Shown here one piece after another: positions 46,947 through 54,484 of a stretch of DNA of 59,607 bases. How positions within the stretch are numbered: position 1 is the first letter of the stretch; every line of letters begins with the position of its first letter. The stretch spans positions 1 through 59,607 of the forward strand of contig NZ_JANXWG010000099.1 of assembly GCF_025351285.1 (NCBI RefSeq), read 5' to 3'. The translations under genes and the position numbers were made by a program. The notes beneath the pieces were generated by a model that saw only the letters and a program-made list of their open reading frames with translations, was not told the origin of the DNA and did no database searches. The stretch comes from Novosphingobium sp. Lineage in GTDB: Bacteria > Pseudomonadota > Alphaproteobacteria > Sphingomonadales > Sphingomonadaceae.

Positions 46947-48175
46947 CGCGCCGTCTCCCGCTTTGCGCCCGCCTTGGGCACGTCGTTGACGAACGCCGGC
47001 ACCGCCGACAGCCGCATCGCGCTGGAAATGCCGTGGCACTGTCCGCTTTGCGGATCGCGCATTCCGTCCGCATATTTCTTGAGCGTGGCGAGTTCGGCCG
47101 CGCAGTCGATCCCTGCCGCCAGCGCCGATCCGGCCCCGCCCAACGCCGGACTGATGATCACATCGATCAGCGGGCGATACCCACCGACCAGCCCCTTGAG
47201 GCTGCCATCGGGCTGGAATTCCAGCCGCAGCCTGCCCTTGAGATAGTGGTAGCTCGACCGGTTGCCGCGAATGTCGCGAGCGCCGCCCTGGCCCCAGGTC
47301 TGGGTCAATTCGATCTCGGCCGGATCGGTGGTGAGCACGCCGTTGCGGATGCGGCCGTGGAGCACATTGCGGTGGCGCGGCGGCTTGTCGCTGACCGAAA
47401 AGCTCATGCCCGGCAGGAAATGCCCCTTGCTGTCGAGGGTCGGTCGATCGGGGGTGTTGGCGTAGATCACCTCGACATTGTCGGCCTTGACGAAGCTGGT
47501 GACGCCACGCAGCAGCAGCAATTGCGTCCATTCGCCCGAGGCATGGAACTGGCGCATCCCGGTCTGGTTATCGCCGCCGATGCCATCAACCCCGCGCCAT
47601 TCGAGCGTACAGCCCATCGCGCGGTATTCCTGGTTGTCGATGCCCTGTTCGCCCGTTGGCGTCTGGAATTCATCGTGCGCGCAGCCGTCCGGGTCTGCGC
47701 CGGAAGCCTTGCCATTCAGGTCGAGACCCCAGCCCGTGCGGCTTTCCACGCCGGGAAACGGTGGACGGCTGAACATTTCGGGCTGCGAGCAGATGTTGGT
47801 CTCGTTGCCCGGTCCGAACGCCATTGCGTGCCAGCGCTCGGCGAATTCCTTTTCGTTGGCCTTGAGCCGCAGCCGCGCGGCTTCCTCGGCGGGCAAGGTG
47901 GCGAGGAATTCGTCCTTGAGCCGGGGCGCCAGGCCGTGCGGGCAGGCATCCTTGCCCTGCACCACCGGCGGCACGAAATTTTCGATGACGAAGCCCATGA
48001 CCCCGTCCTTCGGCGGGGGTGGCAAAGTGTGGTTGACCGGCTCGCCGACGGCCCGCGCCGGGCTTGGGACGATACTGACGATCGACCATCCGGCCAGCAT
48101 TGCAGCAGTCAACGCGCCGGCCGCGAATGGCCAGATGCGCCGCAGGTTTGCGCGATGTGTGGTCCAATCGTTCAT
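46943..48175 (-). CDS. Exported protein of unknown function
   Basis: 410 residues from the ATG at 48175 that overlaps the stop of the first operon gene (ATGA). A signal or membrane anchor (WPFAAGALTAAMLAGWSIVSIV) lies at residues 15-40. The rest is soluble, with Cys in KDACPHG, TNICSQPE, PDGCAHDE and AMGCTLEW that could form disulfides, and WGQGGARDIRGNRSSYHYLK. I do not recognise a family. Its place between a Lipoprotein_15-like protein and the DUF1592 protein, coupled on both sides, shows it belongs to the same system. Confidence 0.8.
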   Translation of the reverse strand: MNDWTTHRANLRRIWPFAAGALTAAMLAGWSIVSIVPSPARAVGEPVNHTLPPPPKDGVMGFVIENFVPPVVQGKDACPHGLAPRLKDEFLATLPAEEAARLRLKANEKEFAERWHAMAFGPGNETNICSQPEMFSRPPFPGVESRTGWGLDLNGKASGADPDGCAHDEFQTPTGEQGIDNQEYRAMGCTLEWRGVDGIGGDNQTGMRQFHASGEWTQLLLLRGVTSFVKADNVEVIYANTPDRPTLDSKGHFLPGMSFSVSDKPPRHRNVLHGRIRNGVLTTDPAEIELTQTWGQGGARDIRGNRSSYHYLKGRLRLEFQPDGSLKGLVGGYRPLIDVIISPALGGAGSALAAGIDCAAELATLKKYADGMRDPQSGQCHGISSAMRLSAVPAFVNDVPKAGAKRETAR

Positions 48176-49038
48176 GGTCGGAGCGCCTTGCCGCCAGTGG
48201 GAATGTGCGTTGGATCGTCGGCCGGTGCGACGAACACCGACGCTCCGCGCAGCGTCCACTGCGGCACGTCGCCGGCAGTGCTCACCGTCCAGCCGCCAAC
48301 CTCAGCAGAGGCCATGCCCGCCGCCAGCGGCTGCCAGCCGGGGCAGCCCTTTGCGCAAGCCCCGGTAAACAGCGCGCGTCCGTCCTTATCGGCCAGCATA
48401 TATTCGGCCCCGGACAGGACCGCCTGCACTCCGCCGGGCGCCATTACCCTGGGGGCCGGCGCGATGTATTTGAGCGTGTTCCAGGTTCGGCCTTCGGCGC
48501 CTTCGTGAAGGATCACGCCGGGCTTGTCGCCGCGATGCGCGAAAACCAGGTGCCAGCCCTTATAGACCCACTGCGGACCTTGCGGCCCTGCAATCACCGT
48601 CCAGTCGGGCGCGGATTGGGGATTGACGAAGCCCGCCGGCGTGGCCGGTTCACCGCCGCCCCGCGTCCGGCGTTCGCCGCGATAGCCTGGGGGATAGGCG
48701 ATGTTGGGCGCGGTTCCGGTAGGGGCAAGCAGCGGCTCCCACACTTGCGCACAAGCCTTGCCGCAATAGAGCGCGGGATCGGGGCTGAAGCGCTGGAGCA
48801 CGCGCATGTCCATGCCGTAAAGCACGCGGCCCGAGCCATCGACATAGACCTGCCCCACGCCAGTTCCGGCGCCGGCCCGGGCCCCGGCCCCGGCCCCGGC
48901 CCCGGCAATGCCCGCGGGAAAGGTTTGGGTGGTGGCGGCCGGTATCGGCAAGTCCGCCGGCTGCGCGGCCAGCGGCACCGTTCCAATCCATCCAAGCGTA
49001 AACACGAGAGCCGATCCCGCCGTGCGACGCCTTGGCAT
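48172..49038 (-). CDS. Secreted COG4315 / Lipoprotein_15-like repeat protein, first gene of the operon
   Basis: 288 residues, GGAG upstream of the ATG. Signal peptide to about residue 25, without a lipobox Cys. A Gly-Ala repeat (about 43-58) comes from a (GGGGCC)4 tract. Two repeats of the Lipoprotein_15 type follow: VLYGMDMRVLQRF with YCGKACAQVWEPLLAP, and MLADKDGRALFTGACAKGCP with GWQPLA. A third variant lies between. Such proteins are predicted to be periplasmic and are often found beside cytochromes or oxidoreductases; function is unknown. Confidence 0.8.
   Translation of the reverse strand: MPRRRTAGSALVFTLGWIGTVPLAAQPADLPIPAATTQTFPAGIAGAGAGAGARAGAGTGVGQVYVDGSGRVLYGMDMRVLQRFSPDPALYCGKACAQVWEPLLAPTGTAPNIAYPPGYRGERRTRGGGEPATPAGFVNPQSAPDWTVIAGPQGPQWVYKGWHLVFAHRGDKPGVILHEGAEGRTWNTLKYIAPAPRVMAPGGVQAVLSGAEYMLADKDGRALFTGACAKGCPGWQPLAAGMASAEVGGWTVSTAGDVPQWTLRGASVFVAPADDPTHIPTGGKALRP
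48880..48906 (-). repeat. GGGGCC hexanucleotide repeat with G-quadruplex motif, inside the first operon gene
   Basis: On the coding (minus) strand four G4 runs (48882-48885, 48888-48891, 48894-48897, 48900-48903 in plus numbering) are spaced by CC. This fits a canonical intramolecular G-quadruplex pattern in mRNA and coding DNA. It encodes Gly-Ala repeats, and changes in copy number would keep the frame. Confidence 0.85.
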
Positions 49039-49094
49039 TGGAGCTTCTCCCGAACGCTGCTCACAGCCCGTGTTGACGCTGCAATTGCCCTCAA

Positions 49095-49117
49095 ACTAGT
49101 TCGGTTTCCGAACGAGT
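49095..49117. promoter_or_regulatory. Imperfect 10-bp palindrome upstream of the exported-protein operon (candidate operator)
   Basis: ACTaGTTCGG-TTT-CCGAACgAGT: arms of ten with one mismatch, centred at 49106, 57-79 bases upstream of the operon's first start codon. Dimeric MarR and TetR regulators bind dyads of this size. The operon ends with a MarR gene and a TetR gene lies 4.6 kb away, so either could be the ligand. I could not find a second copy in the window. Confidence 0.55.
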
Positions 49118-49189
49118 CAAGGGCCGAGCCCAGGTCTCGGTCCGAACCGCGTCAGGCATGCCCCCCTGATCACAAACGCCCTTGTCCTT

Positions 49190-49405
49190 GAACGCAGCAA
49201 CGAGCGGCATGCCGGCGTTATTGACGAGCAGATCGCTAACATCGTCCGACGCAATCCTGCCAGGAACCGCCGCGAGGTCCGCGGCATCGGCCAAGCCAGC
49301 GCGGAGAATCTCGATCGAACGCGCGGTCTCAGTTGCCAGCCGATCCGGGCCTCCTTCGAACACGGCACGGCCACGCTCTACTCGACGAGCTAGAACTTCA
49401 CGGGT
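49190..49405 (-). pseudogene. Remnant of a short-chain dehydrogenase gene
   Basis: In one frame the minus strand reads a piece of an SDR Rossmann fold: VLARRVERGRA, then IEILRAGLADAADLAAVPGR, then DLLVNNAGMPLV, that is, strands 2 to 4 with the NNAG motif. The N-terminal GxxxGxG motif and all of the catalytic half are missing, and the 5-prime end runs into the emrA stop. It is therefore a degraded fragment about 70 codons long. No function expected. Confidence 0.55.
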
Positions 49406-50540
49406 GATCCCTCTTCACATCGCCGAACCGCACATTGGCCGTAACCGAAAGCCCGGGGCGCAGTTGGTCGACACCCGCTTGCCCCGGATCGAAGCGGATG
49501 CGAACACCGACGCGCTGGACGATCTTGGTGAAGTTGCCAGTCCCCGGCTCGAACGGCAGCAGCGCAAAACTTGAGCCCGATCCCGGCGCAAAACTCTCGA
49601 CGACGCCGCGCAGACGGATGCCGGGCAGCGCATCGGCTTCGATTGTCGCCGGTTGGCCGGGATACATCCGCGCGGTCTGCGTCTCCTTGTAGTTCGCGGT
49701 GACATACAGCGCGTGGAGCGGGACAATGGTCATCAGCCGGGTGCCTAGCTGGACGTAGTCGCCGGTGTGGACCTGGCGATTGCCGACGACACCGTCGATC
49801 GGTGCCAGGACCATCGCGTGGCGGCGTTCCTGCTGGGCGAGATCGAGCGTGGCCTGTGCCTGCCCCATCCTCGCCAGCGCCTTTGCCAATGCCGCCTGCA
49901 AGCCAGGTCCAAGGGCAGATGTAACACCCGAAGATTCCTGCGATACGACCAACTGGGCCTTGGCATGCGCGGCGTCCTGCTCGGACGTGACCGCTGCAAC
50001 CGCAAATCGATCCGCCTCACGCCGGGCGACTGCGCCACTGGCAACCAGCGCGGCATAGCGTTCCCGATCGGCACCGGCGAGACGGAACTGGGCCGCGGCC
50101 GCACGGATGGCCGTGCGCGCGGCGGACACTTGCGCGCCCGACAGGCGTTGCTCGGCAGCATGCCGCCCCAGCGCGGCGCGGGCGGCCTGAACATCGGCAC
50201 GCGCATCCGCAAGCCCGGCTTGCGCGGCCGCCACCTTGGCGTCGAATTCCTCGGGATCGATCCGCACGAGTGGTTGCCCCGCGCGAACGGCCTGGTTGTC
50301 GTTCACCGTCACTTCGGCGACGAGCCCGCGAACCTTGGGAGCAACCGATGTGGCATCGGCGCCGACATAAGCGTCATCGGTGGTTTCAGAACCCGGCGGC
50401 GCGCTGATCCAGACCACGCCCGCAACGGCAACTGCGATCGCCACGCCAGACGCAGCCAGCGTCCGCCGCGAAGGCAGCGCAAAGCGCGGCCTGGCCGACA
50501 CCGCCGGCAACGTCATATCGCTGGTCATCGCGTCCATCAT
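49398..50540 (-). CDS. HlyD/EmrA-type membrane fusion protein of a multidrug efflux pump
   Basis: About 380 residues from ATGATG at 50540/50537. One N-terminal membrane segment (ASGVAIAVAVAGVVWIS, about 32-50), then the biotinyl-lipoyl half GLVAEVTVNDNQAVRAGQPL, a long Ala-rich coiled coil (about 105-215), the second half MVLAPIDGVVGNRQVHTGDYV, and the beta-barrel with TANYKETQTARMYPGQPA. This is the periplasmic adaptor that links an EmrB-type pump to an outer-membrane channel. It is transcribed away from emrB over a 66-base spacer. If emrB is inactive, this gene may be decaying as well, though it is intact. Confidence 0.9.
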   Translation of the reverse strand: MMDAMTSDMTLPAVSARPRFALPSRRTLAASGVAIAVAVAGVVWISAPPGSETTDDAYVGADATSVAPKVRGLVAEVTVNDNQAVRAGQPLVRIDPEEFDAKVAAAQAGLADARADVQAARAALGRHAAEQRLSGAQVSAARTAIRAAAAQFRLAGADRERYAALVASGAVARREADRFAVAAVTSEQDAAHAKAQLVVSQESSGVTSALGPGLQAALAKALARMGQAQATLDLAQQERRHAMVLAPIDGVVGNRQVHTGDYVQLGTRLMTIVPLHALYVTANYKETQTARMYPGQPATIEADALPGIRLRGVVESFAPGSGSSFALLPFEPGTGNFTKIVQRVGVRIRFDPGQAGVDQLRPGLSVTANVRFGDVKRDHP

Positions 50541-50606
50541 CAAACCCCACTTGCGATCATTGCATGTTGGGTATAATATTATGAACATCATTCAACAAGG
50601 GGTAAT
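50541..50606. promoter_or_regulatory. Divergent promoter and operator region between emrA-like and emrB-like genes
   Basis: A 66-base AT-rich spacer. A plus-strand TATAAT at 50572-50577 has TTGCGA at 50551-50556 (15-base spacing, short). ATAATATTAT (50573-50582) is a perfect palindrome over the -10, flanked by ATGTT (50564-50568) and AACAT (50584-50588). This is a plausible site for the TetR regulator encoded at the end of the operon. Confidence 0.45.
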
Positions 50607-52232
50607 GTGCCGGTGGTCAGCACAGCGATCGAAGGCGCAATCCAGCCGAACCGCGCAGATGCGACCGCGCCTTCGCCGGCGACGCTGCCGCTCGCCCGCA
50701 AATATCTGATCTTCGGGATTCTCGCCTTCGGGCAATTCATGGCGCTGCTCGACATCCAGATCGTTGCGGCCTCGCTCAACGACGTCCAGGCTGGCTTGTC
50801 CGCCGGGCCCGACGAGACCAGTTGGGTGCAGACCGCATACCTGATGGCGGAACTCGTCATGATCCCGTTTTCCGCCTTTCTGGGACAGGCGATGTCGACC
50901 CGCTGGCTGTTTGCGCTGTCGGCAGGGCTTTTCACTCTGTCGAGCATCGCGTGCGGTCTGGCGTGGAACATCGAGTCGATGATCGCCTTCCGCGCGATCC
51001 AGGGATTCGTGGGTGGCGCGATGGTGCCGACGGTGTTCGCGGTTGGCTTCACCATCTTCGAAGGCAAGCAGCGCGCACTGATCCCGGCGATCCTGGGGAT
51101 GGTCTCGGTCCTCGCGCCGACGATCGGGCCTACTGTCGGCGGTGTGATCACCGATACGCTAGGCTGGCGCTGGATCTTCTTCATCAACATTGCGCCGGGT
51201 GCGCTCGTCACGTTGCTGACAATCGCGCTGATCGACGTAGATCGCGCCGACAATTCCATGTTCGCGCGCATCGACTGGTCGCATCTCGTTGCGATGGCGA
51301 TAGCGCTCGGCGGCCTCGAATATGTTCTCGAGGAAGGACCGCGCAAGGGCTGGTTCGGCGATCCCGGGATCGTGGTGGCCACCTAGCTCGCCACGGTCGC
51401 GTTCGGGCTGTTCATCGAGCGATCGATCTATTCGAAGAACCCGATCGTACGCCTGTCGCCGTTTCGCGATCGCACATTTGCCTTTGCCTGCCTGTTCAAT
51501 CTGGTGATCGGGTTTGGTATCTATGCGTCGACCTATCTCCTGCCGGTGTTCCTGGGGCGCGTGCGGGGCTTCAACAGCCTGGAAATCGGCACGACGGTGT
51601 TCGTCGTCGGGATCAGCCAGTTGCTCAGCACGATCATCGCCGCGTGGTCGTCGAACCATGTCGACCGGCGGATCGTGATCGGCATCGGGCTGACCGGGTT
51701 CGCTTTCAGCTTGTGGCTGACGTCGCATGTCGCCTCGAACTGGGGGTTCCACGAATTGCTGGTGCCGCAACTGGCGCGTGGCCTGTTCGTCATGCTGTGT
51801 ATCGTGCCGAGCGTCGGTATGGCGCTCTCGGCATTCCAGGGTTCCGAATTGCGCTCGGCTTCGGGCCTGTTCAACCTGATGCGCAACCTTGGCGGTGCGA
51901 TCGGAATCGCGACCGTCAACACCTGGCTCAATGATGCAGCGCGCGCGCAAGTTGCGCGGTTCGGCGAGGCCTTGGGCACATCGGGGCGCGGTGCCCAGGA
52001 ATTTATCGCACTGAGCGCAGAGCGAATGTCCTTGTCCACTACCGACCCCGATCGAGCCAGGCTGATGGCGCAGGCAGCGATCGGCCGAGTCGTTGGACGC
52101 GAAGCGCTGACCATCGCGTTCGACGAAGTCTTCCAGATCATGGCCTGGATGTTCGTCGTCGCGCTGGTAATGGTGCCTTTCTGCCGCGTGCCGAAGGAGA
52201 TCGCCCCCACTTCCCCGCTGGAGTCGCACTAA
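50607..52232 (+). pseudogene. EmrB-type MFS (DHA2, 14 TM) efflux pump interrupted by an in-frame amber codon
   Basis: 542 codons from a GTG behind AAGGGG. The first 259 residues have MALLDIQIVAASLNDVQAGL, MVPTVFAVGFTIFEGKQR and the LGMVSVLAPTIGPTVGGVI motif C of DHA2 antiporters. Codon 260 (51384-51386) is TAG, after which the same frame continues without other defects through the remaining segments (FRDRTFAFACLFNLVIGFG, LFNLMRNLGGAIGIATVNTW) to the end at 52232. One point change from CAG or TGG would explain it. So it is either a recent nonsense mutation, a sequencing error, or needs suppression. Active pumps of this family export drugs and phenolics. Confidence 0.85.
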
Positions 52233-53684
52233 ATGGCCAAAGCACCCACCATCCTGCTCGTAACCTGCTTTGCGATGGCAGGCTGCACCGTCGGGCCCGA
52301 CTACGTCCGCCCCGCCGCCCCGCTTGCGCCCTCCTTCATCCATGCCGCAGCCATCGACACCCGTCACGCCGATGCGAACTGGTGGCGCAGCTTTGACGAT
52401 CCGCTGGTGGTGGCGCTGGTTGACCGGGCGATCGCCAACAACACCGATCTGGCTCAGGCGCGCGCCCGGATCGAGCAGTCGCGTGACGCCGCCCGTTCAG
52501 CGGGCGCGGCGTTGCTGCCGGCGCTCGGCGCGACCGGCGCGGCCACCACGCTGAGCCAATCGCGCGACACCGCGATCGGTCGCATTACCCAGGCGATCGG
52601 CGCCCCGCGCGGGTCGACCGAATATGCGATCGGCACCCAGGCCTCGTGGGAAGTGGACCTGTTCGGCGGCGTTCGCCGGGGGCGCGAGGCGGCGCGCGAC
52701 GATCTCGCCGCCACCGAAGTCGATGCGGGTGCGCTGGCGGTTTCGGTCGCGGCCGAGACCGCTGATGCCTATCTGACATTGCGCGCATTCCAGGCACGGC
52801 TTGCGGTTGCCAGCGATCAGGCGCGCAACGAGGCGCTGCTCGCCAGTCTCGTCCGACAGCGCTTCGACCACGGCGTCGCCGCCGAACGCGAAGTCAACCG
52901 GACGGTTGCGCAACTCGAGGGGGTAAGGGCCGCCATGGCGCCACTCCGTGCAGGCATCGAGGCGCAGCTCAACCGTCTCGACGTGCTCGTCGGCGATCCA
53001 CCCGGCAGCAATCGCGCGCAGCTTATCGAGGCACGTCCTGTGCCTGTCGCGCCGCTTCCAGAGGGCAGCGCTGATCCCGTCGAGCTGCTGCGTCGGCGAC
53101 CCGACGTTGTCGCTGCCGAACGCCGGCTCGCCGCCAGCAACGCCCGCGTCGGCGTGGCGATCGCCGATTATTACCCGCATCTGTCGCTGTCCGGCCTGCT
53201 GGGCGTCGCAAGCCTCGGCACCGGAAATCTATTCAGTGGCGGCGCGGTCGAGGCATCGGGTGGCGCCGGCTTGCGCTGGCGATTGTTCGACTTCGGGCGC
53301 ATCGACGCCGAAGTTGCCGGTGCGCGCGGTCGCGAGGCCGAGGCGCTGGCCGCGTGGCGCGGATCGGTCCTGGCTGCAGCCGAAGACGTGGAAACTGCTC
53401 TGGCGCGGTTAAAGGAAGCGCATGTCGAGCGCGCCGGTCTCGAGCGCGAAGTTGCCGCGCTTGACCGTGCGCGGGGGCAGGCGCGCGAAGCCTATACAGG
53501 GGGCGTGGTCGGACTGATCGAGGTGATCGACGCCGAGCGGGAAACGCTCTCCGTGTCTGATCGATTGGCGTTCGTGCGTGCCGCCGAAGCACGTGCCGCG
53601 ATTTCCGCCTACCGTGCGCTCGGCGGCGGATGGCAGGCGCCTGGCGCACCGGCGCTTGCATCTACTGCGGGAAAGCTCAGGTAA
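52233..53684 (+). CDS. NodT-family outer-membrane efflux lipoprotein
   Basis: 483 residues; the ATG follows the emrB stop directly. Lipoprotein signal with lipobox MAGC, then CTVGPDYVRP as in NodT/OprM proteins. Two tandem OEP repeats show SFDDPLVVALVDRAIANNTDL with ARARIEQSRDAARSAGAALL, and RRPDVVAAERRLAASNARVGVA with DYYPHLSLSGLLG. It trimerises into the outer-membrane channel of the efflux system. Intact, unlike the pump gene upstream. Confidence 0.93.
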   Translation: MAKAPTILLVTCFAMAGCTVGPDYVRPAAPLAPSFIHAAAIDTRHADANWWRSFDDPLVVALVDRAIANNTDLAQARARIEQSRDAARSAGAALLPALGATGAATTLSQSRDTAIGRITQAIGAPRGSTEYAIGTQASWEVDLFGGVRRGREAARDDLAATEVDAGALAVSVAAETADAYLTLRAFQARLAVASDQARNEALLASLVRQRFDHGVAAEREVNRTVAQLEGVRAAMAPLRAGIEAQLNRLDVLVGDPPGSNRAQLIEARPVPVAPLPEGSADPVELLRRRPDVVAAERRLAASNARVGVAIADYYPHLSLSGLLGVASLGTGNLFSGGAVEASGGAGLRWRLFDFGRIDAEVAGARGREAEALAAWRGSVLAAAEDVETALARLKEAHVERAGLEREVAALDRARGQAREAYTGGVVGLIEVIDAERETLSVSDRLAFVRAAEARAAISAYRALGGGWQAPGAPALASTAGKLR

Positions 53685-53689
53685 GATCC

Positions 53690-54274
53690 ATGCGATACGA
53701 TAGCGAACACAAGGCGCGCACCCGAAATCGGGTTCTCAAGGAAGCGGCTGCCGCGCTGCGCGCAGTCGGCCCGGATCGACTGGCCGTCGCGGATGTCATG
53801 AACCGCGCGGGCCTGACACATGGCGGTTTCTACGGGCATTTCAAATCCAGGGACGAACTGCTGACCGAGGCTGTCGGGGCCATGTTCCAGGACCGTTACG
53901 AGCTCTACTTTTCCCACATTGAAACCGTGGAGCCACGCGCCGGGTTGCAGCGGTTTGTCGATAACTACCTCTCGATCCGCCACCGCGACGCGCGTGACAC
54001 CGGCTGCCCCATCCCGATTCTGGCGGGCGAACTGCATCGCTTGCCCGAAGCTGCGCGCAGCCGGTTCGATGTGGCGGTCCATCGGCTGACCGATGGCCTT
54101 GTCACGTTATTGGGGCGTGCCGCCATCGATGCTCCGCGAACACGCGCGGTGTCGGCGATCGCCGAGATGGTCGGCGCCATCGCCGTTGCTCGCACCCTGC
54201 CGGACATCACAGAAGCGACGGAACTTCTTGAGACCGCGAAGGTCAGCGTCGAGGCCAAGCTCGGCCTGCGGTGA
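53690..54274 (+). CDS. TetR family transcriptional regulator
   Basis: 194 residues. N-terminal HTH, residues about 10-55: RNRVLKEAAAALRAVGPDRL, VADVMNRAGLTHGGFYGHFK. The C-terminal domain has TGCPIPILAGELHRLP, typical of the AcrR-like group with TetR_C_11 or similar. It lies five bases after the nodT-like gene and is probably the repressor of the divergent efflux genes. Confidence 0.92.
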   Translation: MRYDSEHKARTRNRVLKEAAAALRAVGPDRLAVADVMNRAGLTHGGFYGHFKSRDELLTEAVGAMFQDRYELYFSHIETVEPRAGLQRFVDNYLSIRHRDARDTGCPIPILAGELHRLPEAARSRFDVAVHRLTDGLVTLLGRAAIDAPRTRAVSAIAEMVGAIAVARTLPDITEATELLETAKVSVEAKLGLR

Positions 54275-54484
54275 TTTCAGTTTTCGGCAGCGTCGAACAA
54301 GGCGACGATCCGGGGGGAAATAAATCGCAGCCAATGCGATCGCATACGCGCAACCGGGCGTGGCCTATCAATCGAACTCTCATTGTGAGAGACGGAGCAC
54401 GGAGTGGATGTGGCCGCAGCCCGTTCCTGTCCCGGCGTTCAGCGGGCGCGGGCGCGGGCAACGCGTCGAGAGGAGACAATCGTT
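54275..54484. other. Spacer between tetR and the gamma-glutamyltransferase gene
   Basis: 210 bases. GAGGAG at its end serves the ggt start. Otherwise I see no clear promoter or terminator. Confidence 0.4.

Noticed and set aside
51384..51386. Amber codon read as pyrrolysine
   Set aside because: No pyl genes or methylamine context; MFS pumps do not contain pyrrolysine, so mutation or error is simpler.
50822..51934. 370-codon plus-strand frame across the emrB amber codon
   Set aside because: It is out of frame with the MFS sequence and Arg-rich; it does not rescue the pump.
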